From CAVOHU01 sp963817885 (GTDB lineage: Bacteria > Acidobacteriota > Vicinamibacteria > Vicinamibacterales > JAKQTR01): a DNA stretch of 64,000 bases. Where the stretch lies: positions 62,001 through 126,000 of the forward strand of contig CAWFQE010000003.1 in assembly GCA_963817885.1 (NCBI GenBank). Direction: 5' to 3'. How positions within the stretch are numbered: the first letter of the stretch is position 1; each line of letters opens with the position of its first letter. Below are positions 36,548 to 47,600 of this stretch, in pieces. The translations under genes and the position numbers were made by a program. Below the pieces are notes generated by a model. The model had not been told where the DNA came from, ran no database searches, and worked only from the letters and a program-made list of their open reading frames with translations.

Positions 36548-37111
36548 CTACGCGCGCGATCGACCGCCCTTCGCCTCGTCCAGCTTCGCGGCGAGACGCA
36601 CGATCGTGGGCACGCCGCGAAAGGTCACGTGAACCTTGACCTTCTTCTCGAACACGGCGTTCGAGAACGTCGATTGGCTCTGCTTCCGTTTGCAGAGCCA
36701 GTAGACTTCCCGGCCCTGCACGTGGAAATCGTCGATGTCGGTCGCGAGCGCCATCAGGGCTTTCCTGGCATCGGCCCGAAGGGGCGCCGCCAGGAAGCCC
36801 ACGCAGAAGGCGCCGGCTTCCTCGATGTCGGATGCCTTGAACGGCTTGAAACGCGAGATGGCTCCGACCTCGCCTTCGGTCCGGATGAACGCCGCCACCT
36901 CGTAGCCCAGCGATTTTCGGAGCCGATCCTCGATCTGGTGCTGGAGCTTCTCGAAATCCTTCGATCGTTGATCGAAAATGACGTTGCCGCTGGCGATGAA
37001 CGTTTCCACGTTCAGAAAGCCAAGGCCTCTGAAGAGATCCCGCAGGCGCGGCATCGTGACGCTGTGGCCGCCGACGTTGATGGCGCGCAGGAAGGCGACG
37101 AGTCTGGGCAT
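36548..37111 (-). CDS. DUF1697-family protein (187 aa)
   Basis: A small cytoplasmic protein. It opens MPRLVAFLRAINVGGHSVTMPRLRDLF, includes ETFIASGNVIFDQR, and ends in a basic tail, all matching DUF1697 proteins of ordinary length. ATG 37111 is the conserved start; the longer frame to 37474 has no resemblance. Molecular function is unknown for the family. It lies 149 bp upstream of the propeller gene on the same strand, so co-transcription is possible but not evident. The 37112-37363 gap to the divergent barrel gene shows no clear promoter. Confidence 0.9.
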   Translation of the reverse strand: MPRLVAFLRAINVGGHSVTMPRLRDLFRGLGFLNVETFIASGNVIFDQRSKDFEKLQHQIEDRLRKSLGYEVAAFIRTEGEVGAISRFKPFKASDIEEAGAFCVGFLAAPLRADARKALMALATDIDDFHVQGREVYWLCKRKQSQSTFSNAVFEKKVKVHVTFRGVPTIVRLAAKLDEAKGGRSRA

Positions 37112-37363
37112 GGCATCCGAAGGTCGGTGTCGGTCAGTCGATTCGCCGCCAGGGCGAATAGTCGATGCCGCTCTGGCGCCTTGTGAACTTAGGCGTCTAT
37201 CATAGCTCGTTGGCCCTGCGTCCGTGCCTGGCTCGAACACGGCCGCGTACATCCGCCCTTTCCGAGCCGCTTCGCTCCCGAGGCGCCGGGAATGCCGTAA
37301 GCCGCCAGAGGGTGGCGCCCGCCGGGGCCCGGGCCTCGGGCGGATCCGTGGGGGAGGTCCATT

Positions 37364-38101
37364 ATGGGCCGCCGTCCTGGCAGCGGCCAGACGCGCCTGC
37401 AGCTCCTGAGAACGGTCCTCGCGTTGGCCCTGGGAACCCTGATGGTTCCCGGCCTCGCCATGGCCCAGCCTCACGCACTGGCGCTTTCGGCGGGCGAGTT
37501 CGTACCGGTTGGGCAGGGCAGCCGCGTGGCCGGCGACGTGCTGGTGGCTGATCTCTCAGCGTCCAACGGAAACGCGCTGCGGTTCACGCTGCGCGATTTC
37601 ACCAATCGCTCGTACAACATCGAGTGGCTGCTGTCGTTCGGGCAGCACGTGGAAGCCGGATTCGGAGCAGGGTGGTACGCATCGGACGTGCCCAGCACCT
37701 ACCGGGACTTCATCAACGCCGATGGGTCGGAAATCGCGCAGCGCCTGCGGCTGCGCATCGTGCCCGTCACCGCGACGCTGCGCGTCCTCCCGCTTTCCTC
37801 GCGCGCCGCCGTGCAGCCGTATGTCGGCGTTGGCGTCGGGCTCCTGGTGTGGCGCTACAGCGAAACCGGTGACTTCGTCGACCTGCCGATGCGGATCTTC
37901 AACGCGGACTATTCGCAGCAAGGGACCGCCGTCAGTCCGGTGTTCCTGGGCGGTGTGCGGGTGCCCCTTGGCCGCCGGATCGCCTTCGGCGGAGAGGCCC
38001 GCTATCAGATGGCGCGGGCCAGGCTGAGCGCGGATTTCCTCGGCAACCGGCTCGATCTCGGCGGATTGACGTACCACGTGACCCTGCTGTTTCGTCTCTG
38101 A
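37364..38101 (+). CDS. Outer-membrane beta-barrel protein (245 aa)
   Basis: A GGGGGAGG ribosome site lies 8 bases before ATG 37364. A signal peptide (to about residue 35, LAMAQ) is followed by alternating hydrophobic strands with glycine and aromatic edges, such as VEAGFGAGWYAS, AVQPYVGVGVGLLVWRY and IAFGGEARYQMARA, ending in TYHVTLLFRL. This is the pattern of small 8-stranded barrels of the OmpA/OmpW/porin-like class. A partner or substrate is not evident. It may be co-transcribed with the GH39-like gene 102 bp downstream. Confidence 0.82.
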   Translation: MGRRPGSGQTRLQLLRTVLALALGTLMVPGLAMAQPHALALSAGEFVPVGQGSRVAGDVLVADLSASNGNALRFTLRDFTNRSYNIEWLLSFGQHVEAGFGAGWYASDVPSTYRDFINADGSEIAQRLRLRIVPVTATLRVLPLSSRAAVQPYVGVGVGLLVWRYSETGDFVDLPMRIFNADYSQQGTAVSPVFLGGVRVPLGRRIAFGGEARYQMARARLSADFLGNRLDLGGLTYHVTLLFRL

Positions 38102-38203
38102 CCACGCGCGGCTTTTCGGGACCAGGCGCGGGGCGCCAGGCGGTCGACCGCGAAGCGGGCCGGCCTTCCTGGCCAGCCTGACAGGCTCCCGGCGAGGATA
38201 CCC

Positions 38204-39244
38204 ATGCGACTCCGAATACGGGCGGCTGCCGCGACGGCGGCGCTTCTCGGAAGCCTCGGCCTGCTCGCGGTTCCCGCAGAGACCGTGGGCCAGCTTCGCG
38301 GCGACTTCTTCGGCATGGTGACGAACATCTGGGGCGACGTCATGCCGCAGCGGATGCGCGATCTCGGTGCGAACTGGATTCGGGCCGGGTGCGCGTGGGC
38401 CGATGTCCAGCCCTCGCCGAATCCGGATTCTTCCACGTGGAACTGGGACTGCCCCGACTCCGTGATGGCGGCCAACGCGCAGGGGTTCCACGTGGTCTAC
38501 GGTCTCGGCAACGCGCCGGCGTGGGCCAACGGCGGGAAGGCCCAGATTTACCCGCCGACCTCTGACCACTTGTCCGATTGGTACCACTACTGCGCCGAGC
38601 TGATGCGCCGCTACCGGGGCCTGGGTGTCGTCTACGAAGTGTGGAACGAACCCAACCTCGACGTCTTCTTCATGGGCTCATTCGACGACTACGCGAACCT
38701 GATCCGCGGTGCCAGCCTGGCGGCGCGCGCCATCGATCCGACCGCGCGCATCTCCGGGCCGGAGACCTCGGACTCGAGCACGCTCGGCCGGGCGTCGTGG
38801 TACCACGACGCGATCAGTCAGCTCGGAGGCATGCTGGACATCGTCACGACGCACTGGTACTGCTGGTCAAGTTGCGGCGAGTCGGCCGCCGGCGTGGCCC
38901 AGCGCCTGACGACCTTCATGAACGCGCGAAAGGCCGAATTGCCGGTCGGCGTTCCGCTCTGGCTGACGGAGACCGGCCTGGCCTCGAAAGACGACGGGCT
39001 GCAGGCCGCGTTCTACGACGGCGTGCTGACCGCCTACAACGCGAACTTCCGGAGCGCGCGGCGGCGCTGGACCGGCTGGCAGAACGTCTTCTTCTACCAT
39101 CTGCTGGCCGACGACGACAACACGATCGTCAGGCTGGACGCCGCCCGCACCAATCGGCTGGCGTTCTACCATTACCAGACCTCCATTCTCGGCGATCCCT
39201 ACGCGGTGCCGCGTCCGGGTGCGGGCGGGATCGTGTCCCGCTGA
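38204..39244 (+). CDS. Exported glycoside hydrolase, GH39-like TIM barrel (346 aa)
   Basis: Clan GH-A enzyme with a signal peptide (to about residue 28). The acid/base glutamate is in YEVWNEPN (about residue 150) and the nucleophile is likely the Glu in LWLTETGL (about 261), the two-glutamate retaining arrangement of GH39, GH5 and relatives. Also seen are a substrate-wall pattern with many tryptophans and the TTHWYCWSSCG segment, where two cysteines could form a disulphide. A beta-xylosidase or related role on plant or microbial glycans is plausible from the family. The length is short for GH39, so only the catalytic barrel is present. It ends 12 bases before the stop of the convergent tricorn-like gene. 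Confidence 0.82.
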   Translation: MRLRIRAAAATAALLGSLGLLAVPAETVGQLRGDFFGMVTNIWGDVMPQRMRDLGANWIRAGCAWADVQPSPNPDSSTWNWDCPDSVMAANAQGFHVVYGLGNAPAWANGGKAQIYPPTSDHLSDWYHYCAELMRRYRGLGVVYEVWNEPNLDVFFMGSFDDYANLIRGASLAARAIDPTARISGPETSDSSTLGRASWYHDAISQLGGMLDIVTTHWYCWSSCGESAAGVAQRLTTFMNARKAELPVGVPLWLTETGLASKDDGLQAAFYDGVLTAYNANFRSARRRWTGWQNVFFYHLLADDDNTIVRLDAARTNRLAFYHYQTSILGDPYAVPRPGAGGIVSR

Positions 39245-39256
39245 GATTCTGCGTCC

Positions 39257-42200
39257 CTATTTCCTCTTGCCCCAGGTTGGGGGCGGCGGCTCCTTGGTCA
39301 GCCGCTCGACCGGCTTCTCCTTCAGCATCCGCAGGGCCTCCTGCACGGCCCGCTCGAGCTGCGGGTCCTTGCCGGCGATGACGTCCTTGGGCCAGTTCTC
39401 GACGTCGACATCAGGCGCGACGCCCTCGTTTTCGACGGCCCACTTTCCCTCGCGCGAGAAGAAGCCGCCGCGCGGCGCGATCATCGAACCGCCATCGACG
39501 AAGGTGGGCGTGTCGGCCGTGTGCACCAGGCCGCCCCAGGTGCGCTTGCCGACCAGCAGGCCAATCTTCCGGCGCTTGAACATGTAGGGCATCAGGTCGC
39601 CGCCAGAGCCGGCCATCTCGTTGATGATCATCACCTTCGGGCCCCAGATCCCGGCGGCCGGGCTGGTGAAGGGATACCGATCGCCGGCGACGTTGTTGAA
39701 GTAGCCGTCGAAGTCGCGCTGGAGCAGGTCCACGATGTAGTCGGCCGCCGATCCGCCGCCGTTGTACCGCTCGTCGACGATGGCGCCCTTCCGGTCCTGC
39801 TGCGCGAAGTAGTAGCGATTGAAGCTCGTGTAGCCCGGCTGCCCCGTGTTGGGCACGTAGACGTAGGCCAGCTGCCCGTCGGACAGCTTGTCCACGAGCC
39901 GGCGGTTGGCCTCGACAAACGCCCGGGTGCGAAGGCCCTGTTCGTTCGCCACGGGCACCACGGTCACCTGTCGCGCGCCGTCCATCACCGGCTTGGCGTT
40001 CAGCGTGAGCACGGTCTGGCGATTGGCCGTGCCGTCGAGCAGCCGGTAGATGTTGTCGGGCGTCCGCAGCTCCACGCCGTTGATCGCGAGGATGTAGTCG
40101 CCGGTCGAGACGTCGACGCCGGGCGCGGCGAGCGGCGCTCGAAGGTCCGGGTTCCAGCTCTCGTTGTCGTAGATCCGCGAGATGCGATACCGGCCGCTGT
40201 CGATCGTGAAGTCGGCGCCAAGCAAGCCGCCGTAGGACGGCGGGACGTCCGGCATGTCGCCGCCGCGGACGTAGGAATGGCCGATCGCGATCTCGGAGCC
40301 CATGTTATCGAGCAGGTAGTTGAGATCGGCGCGATGCATGGCATAGGGCAGGAGCTGGCCGTACATCTGCCGCATCTTCGGCCAGTCCGAGCCGTGCATG
40401 TTGGGCACGTAGAGGTAGTCGCGCTGATTGCGCCAGCCTTCGTTGAAGATCTGCCTGAACTCTTCCTTGGGGTCCAGGTACATGCGGAGCGTGACCTCGA
40501 TGCGGCCCTGGCCGGGCTGTGGCGCCGCTCGATCGGCATCGACCAGGAACAGGCTGACTCCGCCGCCTGCGGCCGCGCCGCCGCCCCTGCCGCCGCCACC
40601 ACCGCCCGCGGTGCGATAGACGAGCTTTCGGCCGTCCGCGCTGACGTCATAGGCCGCGACGCCCGGGACGAACGTGGCGGCCCTGCGGTCGCTCAGGCGA
40701 TAGCGCATCAGCGCGTTGCCGCCTCCGGGGCCTCCCGCGCCGCGGCCGGTTGCGGCGCCGGCCTCGAGGTAGAACACCGTGCCCGCCACGCCCGATTTCA
40801 GCAGCGAGTACTGCCGCTCGGGCACGCTCGCCACCGCAATCGTGCGCTGCGCGAGCCCCGCGAAATCGATCTCGACCGTCACCGGGGCCCGAGGTCCCCG
40901 CGGCGATGGCGCCGTCTGCTCGCTCCCTGCGCCACCGGCCTCGCCCGCCGGGGCCGCGGCACCCGAACCGGCTCCGCGTCCGCCACGGCCCGGGCCAGAC
41001 GGCGAGTCGCCCGGCGCCGGGGCGCTGCCGACGCCCTTGTCTTCGTCACTCTCGGGCAGGAGCGGGCTGGGCTCCGACTTCTTGAGCACCATGCAGTACA
41101 GCCCGAAGTTCTCCTCGTGGTCGTAGGAGGTCATGTCGAGCCATTGGGACCGCAGTGCGAAGTCAGTCGATGCGAGGAACCACAGATACTTGCCGCTCGC
41201 GTCCCAGACCGGGAACATCGCGTCGGCCATTCCGTCGGTGACCTGTTTCGTCTCGCCCGTCTCGACATTGCTCACGAAGATGGCCCGGTAGAGCGACTTC
41301 AACCTGCTCGCGTACGCCACCCACCTGGAATCCGGGCTCCACGACGGATTGAGCGTGCGCTGCGGCACCATCCACGGATCGTTTCCGACCACCTTGGCCT
41401 GCCCGGTCGCCACATCGAGCACCCACACGTTCAGCTTCGTGTCGGTGAAGAGGAGCTTCTTCGAGTCGGGTGACCACGAGGGCGTGTAGTAGTGCGTCGG
41501 GTTCTGCAGCGTGATTTCGCGAGGAGGCGTGAGCCCGTCCTGCGCCTCGAGCATCAGCCTGTATTCGCCCGACTTGTCGCTGAAGTACGAAACGAACTTC
41601 CCGTCCGGCGACCAGGCGGGGTCGCGCTCGGCCGAGGCGCTCGACCGGGTGAGGTTCCTCACGTCGCCCTTCTCGGCCGGGATCGTGAAGATCTCGCCGC
41701 GCGCTTCCACGACGACGCGCTTGCCGGTAGGGGACAGCGAGATGTTGGTCATCCGGCTCGTCACGTCTTCCCATCGCGGCATCATCCATGGGAAGTCGCC
41801 GGCCACCTTGATGTTGACCACATGCTCCCGGCCAGACTTGGGATCGAGTTCGTGGATGTAGCCGGCCTGCTCGAAGACCACAGAGCCGGCGCCCGCGTCG
41901 AGCGTCTTCACGTCAAAGTCCGTGAACTTCGTGGCCTCCGCCAGCTTCTTCAACTTCGTGTCGTACGCCCACACGTTCGCGACGCCGTCGCGATCGGAGA
42001 TGAAGTAGACCGTGTCGCCGATCCACGCCGGATCCATGTCCTTCGAGTCGGTCCACGGCGGAGACGTCAGATCGTAGGTCTTGAGATCGACGATCCAGAT
42101 GGGGCGGTTCTGTCCGCCGCGGTAGTTGCGGCGTTCCTCATCCCATGAGTTGTTCATCCGGTACGCGATACGCGCCCCGTCAGGGGAGATCTTTCCCTGG

Positions 42201-42703
42201 TAGGCGCGCGGCAACGGCATCGGCTCCTCGACCCCGCCCTCGATCGGGACGGTCCAGAAGCGCGGAGCCCCGCTCGGGGCCCACGTTGCCCGCGACGAGC
42301 TGAATACGATGAGCTTGCCGTCGGGTGTCCATCCCTGGACCTGATCAGGCCCCGGATGCCAGGTCAGGCGCCGCGGTTCCCCGCCGCCGGCCGCCACGAC
42401 ATAGACATCGGTGTTGCCCGCGTAGTCTCCGCTGAAGGCGATCCACTTGCCGTCGGGCGAGAACTTCGGATTGGAGGTTGCGCCCTGGAAACTGGTCACG
42501 CGCCTGGCGGCGCCCCCCGCGCGCTCGACGATCCAGAGGTTGTTGGCGAAGGCAAAGGCAATCTGCGTCGCGCTCACCGTCGGCGAGCGCAGCAGCCGGG
42601 TGTATTCAACATCGGGCGCGGCCGTCAGGACAGCCACCAGGACGAGGGCCGCGAGCCACGGGACCGCACGACGCACGGTTCTGATCGTGATGCATGTCAA
42701 CAT
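39257..42703 (-). CDS. Tricorn-like S41 serine peptidase (1148 aa)
   Basis: A secreted, multi-domain peptidase. ATG 42703 (MLTCITIRTVRRAVPWLAALVL) gives a signal peptide and has a GAAAGG site; the frame extends to 42832. The N-terminal half is a WD40/PD40-like propeller with repeated SPDGKWIAF, SPDGARIAY and SPDSKKLLFTD motifs. A low-complexity Gly/Ala/Pro linker sits near 40900-41040. A PDZ region with GDYILAINGVELRTPDN precedes the S41 catalytic domain, where Ser1033 in NEMAGSGGD is the nucleophile and YNGGGSAADY belongs to the core. Tricorn proteases degrade oligopeptides; extracellular acidobacterial versions probably help in peptide scavenging. The nearby propeller proteins and transporters fit a nutrient-capture role. 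Confidence 0.92.
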   Translation of the reverse strand: MLTCITIRTVRRAVPWLAALVLVAVLTAAPDVEYTRLLRSPTVSATQIAFAFANNLWIVERAGGAARRVTSFQGATSNPKFSPDGKWIAFSGDYAGNTDVYVVAAGGGEPRRLTWHPGPDQVQGWTPDGKLIVFSSSRATWAPSGAPRFWTVPIEGGVEEPMPLPRAYQGKISPDGARIAYRMNNSWDEERRNYRGGQNRPIWIVDLKTYDLTSPPWTDSKDMDPAWIGDTVYFISDRDGVANVWAYDTKLKKLAEATKFTDFDVKTLDAGAGSVVFEQAGYIHELDPKSGREHVVNIKVAGDFPWMMPRWEDVTSRMTNISLSPTGKRVVVEARGEIFTIPAEKGDVRNLTRSSASAERDPAWSPDGKFVSYFSDKSGEYRLMLEAQDGLTPPREITLQNPTHYYTPSWSPDSKKLLFTDTKLNVWVLDVATGQAKVVGNDPWMVPQRTLNPSWSPDSRWVAYASRLKSLYRAIFVSNVETGETKQVTDGMADAMFPVWDASGKYLWFLASTDFALRSQWLDMTSYDHEENFGLYCMVLKKSEPSPLLPESDEDKGVGSAPAPGDSPSGPGRGGRGAGSGAAAPAGEAGGAGSEQTAPSPRGPRAPVTVEIDFAGLAQRTIAVASVPERQYSLLKSGVAGTVFYLEAGAATGRGAGGPGGGNALMRYRLSDRRAATFVPGVAAYDVSADGRKLVYRTAGGGGGGRGGGAAAGGGVSLFLVDADRAAPQPGQGRIEVTLRMYLDPKEEFRQIFNEGWRNQRDYLYVPNMHGSDWPKMRQMYGQLLPYAMHRADLNYLLDNMGSEIAIGHSYVRGGDMPDVPPSYGGLLGADFTIDSGRYRISRIYDNESWNPDLRAPLAAPGVDVSTGDYILAINGVELRTPDNIYRLLDGTANRQTVLTLNAKPVMDGARQVTVVPVANEQGLRTRAFVEANRRLVDKLSDGQLAYVYVPNTGQPGYTSFNRYYFAQQDRKGAIVDERYNGGGSAADYIVDLLQRDFDGYFNNVAGDRYPFTSPAAGIWGPKVMIINEMAGSGGDLMPYMFKRRKIGLLVGKRTWGGLVHTADTPTFVDGGSMIAPRGGFFSREGKWAVENEGVAPDVDVENWPKDVIAGKDPQLERAVQEALRMLKEKPVERLTKEPPPPTWGKRK

Positions 42704-42868
42704 CTTGTCGGGCCTTTCAGATGAGGTTGCAGCAGGTCTCAGGAGTTCTGAGTCGGGTATGCTAGCACGTGGGGCGGCACGATGCAGTCTGGCGTGCCAG
42801 GCCCAGCGTCGGCACCGGTTGAAGGGCGCCAATGCCGCGTTCCGGATGAGCGGAGGGCGATCAGGCCG

Positions 42869-44548
42869 TCAGCGGATTTCCCGGATGGGAATGCACTTCT
42901 CGGCGCCGGCGATTTCCAGGGTGAGCGCGGCCGCGCCCGCCGGTACCATTCCGTCCACCAGGACCGGAAACGCCAGGACGGCCCCGGGCTGGATGATCCG
43001 CTTGATGATGCCTTCGCGCCTGTCGACGACTTCCTGATTCCCGCTCCGATACGTCGTCACGTATCGAAGATCCAGATAGGCCGCGACGCGGCTGCGGTTG
43101 CGCAGGGTCAGATCGACGACCGATACCCGGCCCATGACAGCAGTGGACCAGGTCGCCGAGACGACCTCCAGGTCCTCAGCCGGCCTGGCCCGCAGGTACG
43201 CGTCCCGATCGGAAACGGGATCGATCGATCGCGGGGCAGGATCAGGCGATTCCACACGCGAGGTCCGGCGATCGCCCAGGAATCGATCGTTGGGCGCCCC
43301 GATGGCCGCCTCGACCGTTGCGCGATCGGCATACAGCGACCGGGACGGCATCCTGGCGAGCGCCAGTCCCGCATGGAGCGCGATGTTCGCGGCGATGAGG
43401 ACGGCCCACGCCCGGCGAAACCGATAGATCCCCAGCGTTTTCCAGCTGTGAAATCCATATAAGGCGGCCAGCGGGAAGACCACGTAGAACGCGTGTGCCA
43501 GCGGCCCTCTGACCGAGAAGAAGAAGCTCGCGTAGATCCACACCACGGTCACCAGGGCGAGCCACCTGACCCTGTCCCAGTGCGCCTGGCCGGGATCGCG
43601 CCGGAACCACGCGAACGCGAGCAGGACGGGCTGGAGCAGGCCGGCGATGCCGACCCCGAGAGCCAGCGGGACGAGCCACGGCGAGTGCCACACCAGCACG
43701 AGCCGATCGGAGAGGGTGAGCCCCAGGAAGCGGTTCAGCTCGAATGACGGGAACGACAGGAACCGGGCCACGATGGTGGCCTGCGTCATCAGGCTTTGCG
43801 CGTGGAACTGGACGTTCTGCGTCAGGAGAGTCGCAGAGAGGCCATAGGCGACGATGGTCGGCAGCAGGACGCTTCCGGACACCGCGGCTCCAGCGAGGAA
43901 CCCGGCGGCGGCCGCGACCACCCCGGCCCGGTCTCGACGCAGCGCGTCGAGTGCCGCAAACGCGACGTAGGCCGGCAGCAGGACCCACGACATGTGGATC
44001 TGCATGAGGTAGACGAGCCCGGCGCCCATCATCGACCACGCCATGACGGGCCGGATTGCGCCGATCCGAAACGCCGGCGACGCTTCCAGGAATCCGACGA
44101 AGAACACCGCCGCGCCTGGCAGGATGTAGGACGTGTTGACGATGTGGGTGGAGAAGTTGAGCGTCCAGGGAACCGTGAGCAGCAGCGCCCAGACGAGCCA
44201 TCGGGGCAGCTCCGGCAGGCGGCGGCAGTAGTACCAGGCCAGCAGCGCGAGCGCACCGAACGAGAGCAGATTGAGGAGCACGAACGGGGACTCGGGCACG
44301 GGCCAGATGTTCAGGGGCACGCGCACGAGCAGCCCCTGCATGGCGCCGGGCAACTGCGTGTGAGTCCACACCACGTCGGCGCCGAAGTAGGGCCACTGCG
44401 CCCGGGCGTACGACTTCAGCCCGATGAGGTAGACCTGTCGCTCGTCCTCCGACCAGAAGTCCGACGTCACGCCGTAGCCGAGCCGGGCCGCGAAGGCCAG
44501 CACCAGCGCGGCGACCCAGAGCCACGACCGCGGGAGCCGGTGTGCCAT
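42869..44548 (-). CDS. GT-C type integral-membrane glycosyltransferase (559 aa)
   Basis: About 11-12 membrane helices, with the catalytic acidic motif of the first extracytoplasmic loop in SDFWSEDERQVYLIG, as in ArnT and PMT-like transferases that use polyprenyl-phosphate sugars. The membrane part ends near LIAANIALHAGLALARM; a soluble C-terminal domain of roughly 150 residues follows and ends in an Ig-like region (VVDLTLRNRSRVAAYLDL). The start at 44548 (MAHRLPRSWLW) is used because the preceding 13 residues contribute nothing to the first helix; ATG 44587 is the alternative. It faces no obvious operon partner. The strong hairpin at 44634-44660 isolates it from the propeller gene that ends at 44668. 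Confidence 0.8.
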   Translation of the reverse strand: MAHRLPRSWLWVAALVLAFAARLGYGVTSDFWSEDERQVYLIGLKSYARAQWPYFGADVVWTHTQLPGAMQGLLVRVPLNIWPVPESPFVLLNLLSFGALALLAWYYCRRLPELPRWLVWALLLTVPWTLNFSTHIVNTSYILPGAAVFFVGFLEASPAFRIGAIRPVMAWSMMGAGLVYLMQIHMSWVLLPAYVAFAALDALRRDRAGVVAAAAGFLAGAAVSGSVLLPTIVAYGLSATLLTQNVQFHAQSLMTQATIVARFLSFPSFELNRFLGLTLSDRLVLVWHSPWLVPLALGVGIAGLLQPVLLAFAWFRRDPGQAHWDRVRWLALVTVVWIYASFFFSVRGPLAHAFYVVFPLAALYGFHSWKTLGIYRFRRAWAVLIAANIALHAGLALARMPSRSLYADRATVEAAIGAPNDRFLGDRRTSRVESPDPAPRSIDPVSDRDAYLRARPAEDLEVVSATWSTAVMGRVSVVDLTLRNRSRVAAYLDLRYVTTYRSGNQEVVDRREGIIKRIIQPGAVLAFPVLVDGMVPAGAAALTLEIAGAEKCIPIREIR

Positions 44549-44633
44549 ACCACCACTGATCAAAAAGACAGGGCCCGGAGGCTTCATACGGATTTCGCCC
44601 CCGGGCCCTGCGAGCTGCCGAACCGGCCAGGAA

Positions 44634-44660
44634 GGGCCATCACGCCGGGCGTGATGGCCC
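44634..44660 (-). terminator. Strong hairpin between propeller protein 2 and the GT-C gene
   Basis: A perfect 11-bp stem (GGGCCATCACG / CGTGATGGCCC) with a 5-base loop lies 7 bases beyond the stop codon of the minus-strand gene at 44668, followed by TTCCT on the minus strand. Confidence 0.75.
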
Positions 44661-44667
44661 CTCGCCG

Positions 44668-47600
44668 TTACTGCGGAATCACGACCACGAAGAACGACTG
44701 CGGCCCGCCAATCGCGGTGACCTTGTCGCCCACCAGCTTTCCAAGCTGAGCCTGGTAACGGCCGCCGGGTACCATCGGCACGCCGCCGCGGCCGAAGCCG
44801 CCCGCCGGCCCGCCCGCTGGCGCGCCGGCCTGACCGCCGCGGCCCGCGCCGGCCTGCGCCGCGCCACCCTGCGGGGCAGGCGCGCCTGCCGGCCGCTGAA
44901 CCTGGCCGGCCGCCTGCAACTCCGCTTCCTCATCATCCAGAAGCGGCTGGTCGTCAGCAGGCCGTGCCGGCGCCGCAGGACCTTCACCGCGAAGATTCCA
45001 TGCGATTCGCCGCAGGCCGGCCGCCTTGTCGAGCTCGATGCGCCGTACCTGTCGGCCGGTCTCGTCCGAGATCGTCAGCACGAGCTTCGCGTCAGCAGGC
45101 AGGTTCTGCCCGACGCTGTAGGTGAACACCGCGCCGAACGGCGGATTCGGTGTCGTCCAGTTGCCCGACATCGACCCGATCCCGGCTGTTCCGGCCGGCG
45201 CCATGCCGGTCGGGGTAAACGAGTACCCGTTGCGAAGCGAGTAAAGACGCGCCTCTTCGCCGAGCGACTTCGCCGTGACCTCCCGGAGCGCACTGTAATC
45301 GTCCAGGATGTAGAAGCCGCGGCCGAAGGTCGCGATCACCAGGTCGTTCTCGCGGCGATGCACCGTCATGTCGCGCACCTGGATGGTTGGCAAACCGCCC
45401 TTGAGCTGCGTCCAGTGGCTGGCGCCGTCGACGCTGACAAACACGCCGAACTCGGTTCCGGCGAACATCAGGTTGCCGTTGACGTGGTCCTGGATGATGG
45501 ACCAGACGTCGTGTCGGTCCGGCAGGTCGCCGGTGATGTTGGTCCACGTCCTGCCGCGATCGGCGCTCTTGACGATGTACGGCTTGTAGTCGCCGCGCTG
45601 CCAGTTGTTGAGCGTCACGAACACCGTGTTGGAGTCGCGCGGCGAGGCAAAGACGTCGGTCACGTAGGTCCACTGCGGTACGCCGGGGAACTGCTCGATC
45701 TTCCGCCAGTTCCTGCCCCCGTCCTCGGTCACCTGCACGAGCCCATCGTCGGTGCCCACGTAGATCAGGCCCTCGAAGAGAGGCGATTCATCGAGCGACA
45801 CGATGTTGCTGAGCGCCGTGCTCGACGAGTTTCGCGCGATCGAGTCCGCCGGCCAGAGCTTGCCCATGATCGGGATCTCGTCGAGCTTGAGATTGCGCGA
45901 GAGATCGCCGCTGACCGCCGTCCACGTGTCGCCGCGATCATCGCTGCGGTAGAGCTTGTTGCTCGCCCAGTAGAGCCGCCTGGACGAGTGCGGGCTGATG
46001 ATGTACGGCGCGTCCCAGTTCGCGCGATCCGCCGGCCCGGCCTGCGCACCAGCGGCGCCGCCGCCGCCCTGGCCTCCTGCCGCGCCCTGCGCGCCAGGCT
46101 GACCGGATGGCGGCGCGCTCGGCATCGCATCGTCTCCGCCGCCGCCGCGCCCGCCGCGGCCGCTCTGCGACTGCGGAGGCCGGATGCGCTTCGAGACGCC
46201 CGTCGAGACGTCGTACCGCGACACGTTGCCGTCCTGCGACGAAGCGTAGATCGTGTTCGGATCCTCGGGATCGTTCCGGCTCTGGAACCCGTCGCCGCCC
46301 GCGACCACGAACCAGTCGCTCGTGCGGATGCCCCAGCTGTTCAACGTGCGCGACGGCCCGCAGTGCGACCAGTTGTCCTGGGTGCCGCCGCACACGCGGT
46401 AGAACGGCTTCGAGTTGTCGGTCGACACGCGGTAATACTGGGAGATCGGGAGGTTCGTGAAGAAGCGCCAGGTCGTGCCTTCGTCGTACGACTCGTACAC
46501 GCCGCCGTCATTGCCGAGCAGCATGTGACGCTTGTCGGACGGGTCGAAGGTGAGCACGTGATGGTCGACATGAACACCGGTGCTCTCCCATCTCGTCTGC
46601 GCCCAGGTCTTGCCGCCGTCTGTCGACCGCTCCATGTTCACGTTGATGGAGTAGATCGTGTCGGGCCGCCAGGGATCGACGAAGAGCTTGTGGTAGTACT
46701 GGGCGCCTCCGCCTCGATACCAGTCATCGGCGGGTCCGCCGCCGCGGCCGGCCGCTGGCGGCGCCTGCTGCGCGCCCGAGGGTGCGCCTGCTGCCGCGCC
46801 GGCCGGAGCCGCCGCCTGCTGCGCCTGCCGCTGCCGCTCGTCCGGCCGCCGCTCGGCCTCCAGCCGGTGCTGGCGCCGCCGCTGGAGCAGCAGCCGCCGC
46901 GCCGGGTGCTCCTGCCTGAGGCGTGGCCGCCGCGCCGCCGCGCCCGCCGCGTCCGGCCGAAGGCGCGACCTTGCCGATTCGCGCCCAGGTGTTCCCGCCG
47001 TCATCGGATCTGTAGAACCCGGACTCGTCCCGCTTGGCATCGACGATGGCGAACAGCGTGGCCGGCGTCTTGCGCCCGTCGATGGCGAGGCCGACGCGGC
47101 CCATGTCGCCCTTGGGCAGGCCCTTGGTCAGCTTCGTGAACGTCTTGCCCGCGTTGGTCGACTTGAAGATGCCGCCTTCCGGCCCGCCGCCGATCATCTG
47201 CCCGACGGCGCGCCGCCGCTGGTAGGCGGCCGCGAACACGACGTCCGGGTTCTTCGTGTCGAGCACGACATCGGTCATCCCGGTGTCCGGGCTGATCGTG
47301 AGGATCGCCGTCCAGGTCGCGCCCCCGTCGGCCGTCTTGTATAGCCCGCGCTCGCCGCCCGGCGACCAGAGCGGTCCCTGCGACGCCACGTAGACGGTAT
47401 TCGGGTTGCGCGGATCGATCGCAATCCGTCCGATGTGCTCGGAGGTGGCCAGGCCCATGCGCTTCCACGTCTTGCCGGCATCCGCCGACTTGTAGACGCC
47501 GTCACCGAAGTGGGCGCTGCGCTGGCTGTTGTGCTCGCCGGTGCCCAGCCAGAGGACGTCCGAGTTCTTCGGATCGATCACGATGCAGCAGAGCGTGAAG